Assembly: GCA_009602725.1 (NCBI GenBank)
Contig: WELB01000011.1
Coordinates: forward strand, 1,141,349-1,158,797
Direction of reading: 5' to 3'
From: Spirogloea muscicola
Lineage: Eukaryota > Streptophyta > Zygnematophyceae > Spirogloeales > Spirogloeaceae
DNA: 17,449 bases
Shown here in pieces: positions 1 through 6,517 of this stretch. The notes beneath the pieces were generated by a model. The model was not told the DNA's origin. It searched no databases and saw nothing but the letters and a program-made list of their open reading frames with translations. The position numbers and the translations under genes were made by a program. Each line of letters opens with the position of its first letter. The stretch's first letter is position 1.

Positions 1-275
1 GGCCGCCGCGCTCGGCCGCCGCCGCCGCCGCGGAGACGAGCCCGGCGAGCCTGGCACGCCCGGTGCTCGCGGAGCCGTCGCCCGGCACCGGCGCCGAGGA
101 TCTGGTGCCGTCCTTCAGCAGGCCGCCTTGTGAGCCCCCCAACCACGACCCCTGCCGCGACCCCTAGCTCGCCGTCGCGGACAGCTCTTGCCATTGGGCT
201 GCGTGCCGGCCGAGCCCACAACTTTCCGTCGTCCCACGGTTGCGAGCCGCTTGTGGAGATACGAGCAGCGCGGGT
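1..275. other. GC-rich DNA upstream of the bilin reductase start
   Basis: This stretch is very rich in CCG/GCC triplets. No frame gives a protein I recognise, and all three plus frames are short or Arg/Pro-rich. It is probably the 5' untranslated region or promoter of the gene starting at 276. A GTGAGC at 130-135 could act as a splice donor joining an upstream exon to an acceptor at 435-437, which would give an alternative N-terminus, so the true 5' end is uncertain. Confidence 0.35.
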
Positions 276-1992
276 ATGGCCGCTCGGGGTAGCTGCAGTG
301 GCAAGACCCTTCTGGGTGGTGGAGCCCTGGCACGCCGACACGGCAGTGGAGCAAAGCTGTGCATCGTTCCGGCGGCGCTGACCCTCTCGTGGCGGCGTGG
401 TGATGGGCCAGGGGCTGACGGCGCGGCGACGGCGCAGGAGCCGCAGCTCCTCTTCCTGCCGTACATGCGGCACCAGTGGGCGGCCCTGGCGGCCCAGTCC
501 GGCGCCGTCGACGCGCCGCTGCCGGCGGCGCTGGCCCACAACACCTCCACGCGCGGCGCCGGCGCGGTCATGCGCAACTGGCTCTTCCGCACCGACCGCC
601 TGGCGCGCCTGCGCATGACCTACTTCCAGGGCGGCGAGATGCAGGCCTTCAACAGCCTCGCCTACCCTGACACCAGGTCATGCTCGCTTGCTTCCAGGCC
701 CTCCATACTGCGCGAGCTTGCTCACTATCTTGCTCCAGCGGTGAGGAAGCTCGCCCTGACAGACTGAGCCATGGTGGGTATCAGTGCTAGCTGCTGTTGC
801 AGCTGCGTGAGCACAGATTGTGGCCCTGATGGGCAGCTTGAGCTGCATGAAGGTTGTTATCGCTGCAGATATGACATGCCCCTGCTTGGCGTTGACCTCA
901 TCATCCTTGGAGGCAAGAGGGTCCTCTGCACCATGGACTTCCACCCCCTCTACGACGACCCCGTCTACATGGTGCACGCCTCAATCTGCCGAGGCCTTTG
1001 GTTTCTACATGGACCCATGAGTATTGGAATTTAGCTGGCAGCTCTGCTGTGAGTATTAGGTGGCCTGCGCAACCAATTAGATGACCTCTGCACAAGCAGT
1101 GCACTCTTGCCAAGCCTGATCCCTTTTATTCTTTGCATGTGATGCAGGACAAGCATACAGCGGCGCTGGCTTCCGTCCACTCCCGTTTCAGTGAGCTGTA
1201 TGGGCAGAAGTCGGCCAAGTTCTTTGACGGAGACAAATTCTTCTCGCCGCATATGATATTCTACAGGTCAACCAAGGGGACTGCTGATCCTGTCCTACAG
1301 GTGTGTCTGTCGTGCACCTGCATGCTGGCAGCTTGCCAAGCTCGGCTTTGACCATCCTTCGAGCAAGAGACACCCTTGCAATCTAGATATCATAGGTCCT
1401 TAGCACACAAGAGCTGCGGAGCAGCTTCAGCTTGTGACTAGGAGCAGCTGAAATCACGATGAGCCTGCTTGCTCATTCGCAAGTGTAAGATGCAAGTCAC
1501 ATCTCTTTACAAAATCTTGCCTGGTGATTGATGCAGGTGCAGGGAGGCAGCTTGTTTGAAGCTTTCAAGGTGTATGTTGACACGTACTTGAGGCAGCTGA
1601 ATGAGGCCTGCCCTGTCGAGTCTGAGCGACACAACATGGCCAAGCAGCAGATGGCGTACAACCAGTACATGGCAAGACGTGATCCGGCTGTGCAGATTTC
1701 TAGCAGCTTATTTGGGAAGGAGGTATGTGGTCTTTGTCTAATTGTGGTTGTCTCATTTGTTTCTCACTTGTTATTTCAGATTACCACTGTACTTTTGAGC
1801 GTAAGAATTTGCAGTCTTTGAAGTTGCTATGCATACACTGGCGTGAGATGGAATTTCAGCTACTCTGTACGGAGGATTCTCCATCTATGTTGGCTTGTTG
1901 TATCCACCTAGTTTTGGCTTGTGCAGTGGGCTGAGAAGTTAACTCGGGAGTTTCTTTTCCCTGGTGGCCACTCTTCAAGAATAGATAAATGA
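276..1992 (+). CDS. PEBA: ferredoxin-dependent bilin reductase, PebA/HY2 type, plastid-targeted
   Basis: Family members reduce biliverdin IXa with electrons from ferredoxin to make open-chain bilins for phytochrome or phycobiliproteins; PebA reduces the 15,16 double bond. I join exons 276-676, 869-971, 1148-1300, 1537-1722 and 1927-1992, all with GT-AG introns and matching phases, giving 302 aa. Residues 1 to about 55 are Ala/Arg/Gly-rich and look like a chloroplast transit peptide. The core follows the family: NSLAYPD (126-132), LLGVDL with Asp143, FFSP (199-202), RRDPA with Asp268, and a C-terminal Trp282 with FLFP (290-293). Asp143 and Asp268 sit where PcyA has its catalytic Asp105 and Asp220, by remembered alignment. 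The ATG at 276 has G at -3 and +4 and gives family length plus a transit peptide. The spacing of the GVDL and DPA motifs resembles cyanobacterial PebA more than PcyA. HY2-like or two-step activity cannot be excluded. The family call is firm, the subfamily less so. Confidence 0.88.
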
Positions 1993-1996
1993 CCTG

Positions 1997-2001
1997 TGTA
2001 A
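1997..2001 (+). terminator. candidate TGTAA poly(A) signal of the bilin reductase gene
   Basis: TGTAA lies five bases after the stop codon. This pentamer is the usual chlorophyte polyadenylation signal, but here it is unusually close to the stop, and it is a short motif that arises by chance. Confidence 0.35.
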
Positions 2002-2293
2002 TGTATTTCAACTGTGAATTCTTGTGTCGTGAAGAGTGTGGTCATTTCAATTTATTGTACTTTTTAAAGAGCGCACATAAAATTTAAAGAGCAGCATACA
2101 AGAAGGTCTTTAGTGATTGAATGTATAGGTCTTGTTACATGAGTTGTCTTTCATCTCAGCATTTCTATTGCTTCATTGTAGTATGAGGTCAATTTTATCT
2201 TCCATTGTATATTCATACACATGGATTTGTAGAGGCTGGTTAGTACATGAATTGAGCAGAAAGAAAAATTTACACATTTAAAAGGCTGGTTGT

Positions 2294-2298
2294 TTACA
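2294..2298 (-). terminator. candidate TGTAA poly(A) signal of the LEA gene
   Basis: TGTAA on the minus strand, about 107 bases after the LEA stop codon, which is a sensible 3' UTR length for a green alga. Confidence 0.45.
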
Positions 2299-2404
2299 AG
2301 GTAAACCTCAAAGAGGTAGGGAAATATAACAAGTGGGTCACTGTTGGTCACTGAGTACAGCTACTTCGTGGAGAGTGTAGCAAAACCACGGACATGAAGA
2401 TTGC

Positions 2405-3334
2405 CTACGATAAGATCCTCTCATCAGCAGACGAATCTACAGTGCCGGTCCTCTTATCATCATGCATTTGGTCGTGATGACCAGTGACCTTGGCCTTCAT
2501 GTTCTGAGCTGCATGAGTGATCTTCTCGCCAATGCCCTGAATGGCAGCCCCGGTCTTGCCAGCAGCATTCGCTGTGCCCTCCTTCACGGCTCCAGCTGTG
2601 TGTCCTGCAGTCTCCTTTGCGTGCTCTCCCAAGCCCTGACATAGATGGTGTGAAGCACTTTTGAATTACCATCCTTCGCCTATTCTATGTGGACACACAG
2701 CACTGATGGCACATAGCTTGAGCCCGTTGGGTCTGACGCTGTGCAGTAGAGGCACACATCATCTCTTGTTATCTCTTTCAGCCATGGCAACATAGTGAAG
2801 CTACACATCAGAGCCGACTGAAGCTACAACAAGAGCATGAAGTGCTGGTTCTCGAAGCTTACAGCGGCGCTCTGCTTCGCATGGTCGGCCTTGATGTTCT
2901 GGTCAGCACCACCCCCGTGAAGGTTGCCCCGAGCAGCCTGCTCATGTCTTGCCATCTCAGCCTGTTGGGTGTCCAGAAAGTCACATGTCAATGGCACTCA
3001 AAGGGAAGATGTCCCAATTCCGACAGCTTGCCATCTCAGCCTGTAGTATCCAGGGAGACATCTATGCACGGCACTCTCAAGTAAAAGAGTGCCAGCTTGA
3101 AAAGCTTTGATATCAACGTCGCTTGACCACAGGATTGCGGATTCTCAAAAGTCCTCCTGGCTCAAGTTCCTTCCGGGTAAGACGGTCATTCACAGGGAGG
3201 TAGAAACAGGGCCAGCAGGAGGAGCCTTGCCGTACCTTGGTGTCCGCCACGGTGTTGTCAATCTTGTTCTGCGCACGCTCGGCCTTGTCCTGCATCGCCT
3301 GGTTGGTGTCGGCAGTGTAGCCCTCGGAGGCCAT
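2405..3334 (-). CDS. late embryogenesis abundant (LEA) group 3-like protein
   Basis: A small, very hydrophilic protein of the kind that protects membranes and enzymes during drying or freezing. Exons, in coding order, are 3334-3236, 2961-2863 and 2635-2405. All junctions are GT-AG in phase 0, giving 33+33+76 codons and 142 aa. The sequence is rich in Ala, Lys, Gly, His, Gln and Asp, with no signal peptide or membrane segment. The last exon carries LEA_4-style Ala/Lys/Thr/Gly runs such as AKETAGHTAGAVKEG and AAGKTGAAIQG, followed by a charged tail. The ATG at 3334 is chosen because it begins an LEA-like stretch (MASEGYTADTNQ). The frame is open further upstream, but that part is a Pro run from a CCG repeat lying downstream of the TATA box, so it is read as 5' UTR. 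Intron 1 contains a duplicate of the exon 2 splice junction. Chlorella HiC6-type cold-induced LEA proteins are the nearest relatives I can name, by character rather than alignment. Confidence 0.8.
2948..3044 (-). repeat. duplicated intron/exon 2 junction of the LEA gene
   Basis: The same 18 bases occur at 2948-2965 and 3027-3044. On the coding strand both read ACAG followed by GCTGAGATGGCAAG. The first copy is the real start of exon 2 with its AG acceptor. The second lies inside intron 1, and the similarity fades after about 18 bases. The reading frame after the second copy reaches a stop within about 17 codons. Confidence 0.7.
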
Positions 3335-3402
3335 TGCAGCTGCTGCTGGGAAATTGGCGGCCCGGTTGCTGGCAGATGCGGAGGCTGAGAAAGGCGAAAG
3401 CA

Positions 3403-3452
3403 GCGGCGGCGGCGGCGGCGGCGGCGGAGGCGGCGGCGGAGGAGGCGACGGC
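3403..3452. repeat. imperfect GGC/CCG trinucleotide repeat in the LEA 5' UTR
   Basis: A nearly pure GGC tract runs from 3403 to 3428 and continues with GGA interruptions. On the LEA sense strand it is a CCG/TCC tract between the TATA box and the chosen ATG. It would encode polyproline if translated. Confidence 0.8.
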
Positions 3453-3500
3453 GGAGCTGCTGCGGATATGAGGAGGTTCCCAGCGTCGAAGCCGTTGAGC

Positions 3501-3508
3501 CCTTTATA
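3501..3508 (-). promoter_or_regulatory. TATA box of the LEA gene
   Basis: TATAAAGG on the minus strand, 167 bases before the LEA ATG. Transcription would start roughly 30 bases downstream, leaving a 5' UTR of about 140 bases that contains the CCG repeat. Confidence 0.6.
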
Positions 3509-3564
3509 GGCGGCGCTTGCTCCTTCGCCTCCTTGTGCCCGTCCGTGCCCGGCAGGTGCGGCAC

Positions 3565-3574
3565 GCCACGTGTC
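3565..3574 (-). promoter_or_regulatory. ABRE / G-box, proximal copy
   Basis: The minus strand reads GACACGTGGC, the form known from the ABA-responsive element of plant Em/LEA promoters and bound by bZIP factors. It lies 57 bases upstream of the TATA box. Confidence 0.6.
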
Positions 3575-3688
3575 GACGTCCGAGCGGGGGGGCCCTCGAC
3601 CTGGCAAGTCCACCACAGACCGCCGCGTGTTCACAGCTGACGCGGCCGCTGCTGCAGACCCCATTCCAGGCAACACGCGTCCTATCAT

Positions 3689-3698
3689 CCACGTGTCG
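3689..3698 (-). promoter_or_regulatory. ABRE / G-box, distal copy
   Basis: The minus strand reads CGACACGTGG, ten bases identical to the proximal copy and in the same orientation, about 180 bases upstream of the TATA box. A DRE-like ACCGAC core lies at 3759-3764 on the same strand; it is only six bases long and may be chance. Confidence 0.55.
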
Positions 3699-3764
3699 TT
3701 ATTTTGTGCACCCAGGTGTCGCGGCAGATAAGCTCGCGGGTTGGGGGGCGGGATAGCCGTCGGT

Positions 3765-4126
3765 GCGCGTGACGCTCCTTGCTGAGTCGCTGAACCGGGT
3801 TCTTGCGGAGGGCCCCGTTGAGCCCGCCCGATCGGGGACCAGGTTTGCCAGGGATGGCTGATGAGATCGCGCGGCGTCGGCAGCTGTCTGTCTGTTGGGT
3901 CGGCCTCGCGTTAAGTAAGATGATAGTCAAGATTTTGCTTTTGAAGCAGGTGCACGCCGAAGGACGAATCGCACAGCATTTGCCGGGGGGGCGCTCGATT
4001 GCTCATTTGACAGGTAGCTATAGCCGCTTGCTGGATAGGCAGGGCGACTGCAGCCAACAAGCTCCACGATGGCTTGTCCAGGCCTGGCAGGGCTGTGTGG
4101 ACGTGCACGCACAGCGCCGCTGGCTT
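3765..4126. other. intergenic DNA without a recognised gene
   Basis: No frame yields a known protein or a convincing exon. It separates the LEA promoter from the first hairpin repeat. Confidence 0.4.
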
Positions 4127-4266
4127 GAAAGAAAGTGCTCGCCCATTGAGAATAGGGGCTGGAAAAGCCAGCCCGAAAAAGAATGAACAGAGTACGAGAA
4201 GGGGGCCAGGGGAAGCGCTAAGAAACAGAAACAAAGCAGCTACGAATTACTCAGTAACCTCTGCTT
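4127..4266 (+). repeat. hairpin repeat, copy 1
   Basis: The unit begins GAAAGAAAGTGCTCGCCC. It contains a 7-bp stem GGGCTGG (4156-4162), loop AAAAG, and CCAGCCC (4168-4174). A conserved block follows, including GAACAGAGTACGAGAAGG, GGGGAAGCGCTAAG and CACTCAGTAACC-like sequence. The same unit recurs at 5343 and, inverted, at 12274-12469. Confidence 0.85.
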
Positions 4267-4360
4267 GAAGAAAGCGCGGCCAGATTGACTGGTGGCTGGG
4301 AAAGGCCAGCCCAAAAGAATGGACAAAGTCTGAGGGAGCCTGAGTGCGAACGAAAGGAGT
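4267..4360 (+). repeat. hairpin repeat, diverged copy directly behind copy 1
   Basis: Starts GAAGAAAG exactly where copy 1 ends, giving a tandem period of about 140 bases. Its hairpin is GGCTGG (4294-4299), loop GAAAGG, CCAGCC (4306-4311), followed by AAAAGAATGGACAAAGTCTGAGG. It is more diverged than copy 1. Confidence 0.7.
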
Positions 4361-4687
4361 CCAATGCCCATGACAGATCTTGAAAAACGACTTTGACCAT
4401 AAATGGTCAACTGCTGCTCGAGTGTTGGCGTCTGCCAGGTGCCTTTGTCTGATTGACAACCTTTGGGATCTGGTAGTTCCTGATGTTGCTCCTGTTGCCT
4501 GCAGTCAATAGCCTCAGGTTCTCGTCTTCTCCACTCAGTGTTCTCCACTTTGCTCCTTGTGAAGGTGGATCGCTACCTGTCCTCAACCCCACCTCTTTAG
4601 GCATTTCTGAGTGGATGTGTTGGATGTACAAGGTGACAAGCTACTGCTTCTCAGATGCAACACATAGTATGCAGAGGAGCCCACTGC
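4361..4687. other. intergenic DNA without a recognised gene
   Basis: Open frames exist on both strands, but none has a recognisable domain or convincing splice context. Confidence 0.35.
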
Positions 4688-4945
4688 CTATTGAGCCCTA
4701 AGTTGGCCATACTCAAGCGAAGCTTCTGTAGCCACAGCTTGCGGCAAATATGTCTGATTAGGGATTGATTGGTCATCAACAAGCCTCTGGCTAGCCAGAT
4801 CTGGGAGCATCTGAAGACACAATGCGAGAACAGAAGGAATGATAGGGCCTATTGCCTCAGTATGAGACTGCGGGAGTGTATGAAGGAGGGGGATGAGCCC
4901 ATATAGGACTTGAATTGGACTTGGCTCCTCATTCACACAACGACG
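4688..4945 (-). other. unexplained open frame, possibly an exon or gene fragment
   Basis: A minus-strand frame of about 84 codons begins after a TAG near 4948 and ends with TAG at 4688-4690. The translation is Leu/Pro/Ala-rich with an amphipathic look, for example VLYGLIPLLHTLPQ and PIIPSVLALCLQMLPDL, suggesting two helices of a HEAT/ARM-like repeat. Composition is protein-like, unlike neighbouring shadow frames. I do not recognise the family. It has no start codon in good context and no clear partner exon, so a pseudogene or captured gene fragment is as likely as a real exon. Confidence 0.25.
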
Positions 4946-4967
4946 GAGAACAGGTTCCAGCTAGGAA

Positions 4968-4997
4968 CCAGGTGCTGTCCATTTCGACAGCACCTGG
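4968..4997. repeat. perfect 12-bp inverted repeat with 6-base loop
   Basis: CCAGGTGCTGTC at 4968-4979 is exactly complementary to GACAGCACCTGG at 4986-4997, with loop CATTTC. It lies just outside the open frame at 4688-4945. Confidence 0.85.
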
Positions 4998-5342
4998 AGA
5001 CTTCCACCTCGCACCACGCTTGAGAAACAACAACGCGTCTGTACGGCAGCCAAGCAGCTATGATTGCCAGACGGGTCCGAGCAAGATCTCAGACATTAGT
5101 TGATTCAGACCAGTTGTATAGTTGGGTAGGTGTAGGAGTGAGCCCATACTCTGAAGCATTCTGGAGCTGTTTAACCCTGATGGATGCCCCTACTGACTAC
5201 ATTCAACAGTCTCAACAGCCTCAACGTCTCCACTCAATGTATTCAAGTGGGACTTACCCTTCTCTACAAGACCGGCAGATTGCCCTTGTCTCGGCAATAT
5301 AGACGCAAATGCGCTGATGGCGGTAAACAGAGAACTATCACA

Positions 5343-5543
5343 GAAGAAAGTGCTCGCCCATGGGGACTGGAAAAGCCGGCCCAAAAGAGAGTGAACAGAG
5401 TACGAGAAGGGGCCAGGGGAAGCGCTAAGAAAAACAAGCACATAAAGAAATAAAGCAGCCACGAATCACTCAGTAACCCCTGCTAAGCAGCCGCAGATCA
5501 GAGATGCTAGGCTCCTGGAAGTGGGTCCTCTGGCCAGAGCCAG
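5343..5543 (+). repeat. hairpin repeat, copy 2 (longest plus-strand copy)
   Basis: Starts GAAGAAAGTGCTCGCCC like copy 1 and matches the unit at 12274-12469 in inverse for about 200 bases, up to GCCAGAGCCA. It has a 15-base A-rich insertion after GCGCTAAGAAA. The hairpin here is GGACTGG-AAAAG-CCGGCCC, with one mismatch and one G-T pair. Confidence 0.85.
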
Positions 5544-5660
5544 AGGCAGCAGCGAACTATCACAGGCTCCGCCCGCACCTGAGAAGGGTAGCTTCTGTAG
5601 CTAGGGCGCACTCGAGCAGCGGTCGCCTTAGAATCAGCATAAGCCCAATGTGCCGGGCAC

Positions 5661-5690
5661 CCCCTTTGGGCTGGCCTCGCACAGCCTTGC
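5661..5690 (-). repeat. hairpin repeat fragment, inverted
   Basis: The minus strand reads GGCTGTGCGAGGCCAGCCC followed by AAAGGGGG, matching the hairpin core seen elsewhere in the window. Only the core is conserved. Confidence 0.5.
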
Positions 5691-6517
5691 CTTACTTTGA
5701 ATGAGCTGTTCTTTTCTTTCACTGAGAGCGCTCTGATTGCCCACTGGGCCGATTCACAAGGCTTCCTTGCCCAATCCGCTGGTTGATCAGAAAATCTCAT
5801 TCAACACATTAAGACCACCTGCAATTGTGCTTTCGCCCTGTTGCCTTAGCCCCATGTAGCCTCGCAACTAATTCTTTTGCCTGAACAGTGTACTGGCTCG
5901 GCTTGGCCTCCATGTTAAGTTATGCACCGCGCGCCTCCTCTCTTTGATAAGGTGGTGGCGATGCTTAAGTCTTCATTCATCTATAGATTCAACAGAGAAA
6001 ACAACAGATCTGCTCCCATTGCGGCTAACCTCATTCGAGTCTCTCAAGCAGAAGGCTCCTCTCTTGCCACCACACAGGTGCCCCGTCTAGCAATAATACT
6101 GGTGACAAAGCATATATTACATGACTCGCCAATACACGCAGCTGCCGGTGAATTGTTTCTTCTATCGTACACCCCCCATGTTAACAAGCCAGCTGCTGCT
6201 CCTGATTGATTAGTTCTCTTGCTACCAGGATTGTAATGGGACCCTGGTGACGTCTAATATCTGGAAGGCCTACTTAATTCATCGTCAAGTGCAAATCGAC
6301 TGGTATTTTGTAGTTGTGTAAGCACAGAACGAATCGTTTGACTCCGTCATTCTTAGCAAGTTGTGCTGTCGAAGCTGAAGCTGCCAGCTGTGGACACGTG
6401 CTCGTGAAGAGTACGGAAAAGTCATGCCACGTGGGGGTGCATCACTGCTTCGCAACAATTTGGTGCTTCTCTGATTTTCTGGGCCCTCTACTTTGGCCAC
6501 ACCTTATCCCATGCCTT
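5691..6517. other. 3' flank of the RAD51D gene, no other gene seen
   Basis: Presumably holds the RAD51D 3' UTR (minus strand). A minus-strand TGTAA lies at 6117-6121, some 400 bases past the stop, which is far but possible. I recognise no exon here. Confidence 0.35.

Larger units (their letters stand above)
1993..2404. other. intergenic spacer between convergent genes
   Basis: AT-rich DNA between two stop codons that face each other. It holds candidate TGTAA poly(A) signals for both genes. I see no coding exon in it. Confidence 0.6.

Noticed and set aside
400-437. Possible 38-base GT-AG intron in the first bilin reductase exon
   Set aside because: Too short for an algal intron, and the frame is open through it; the sequence fits a transit peptide.
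3335-3688. Long open frame extending the LEA protein upstream with a polyproline run
   Set aside because: The extra part lies mostly at or above the TATA box and derives from a CCG repeat. The LEA-like sequence begins at the ATG at 3334.
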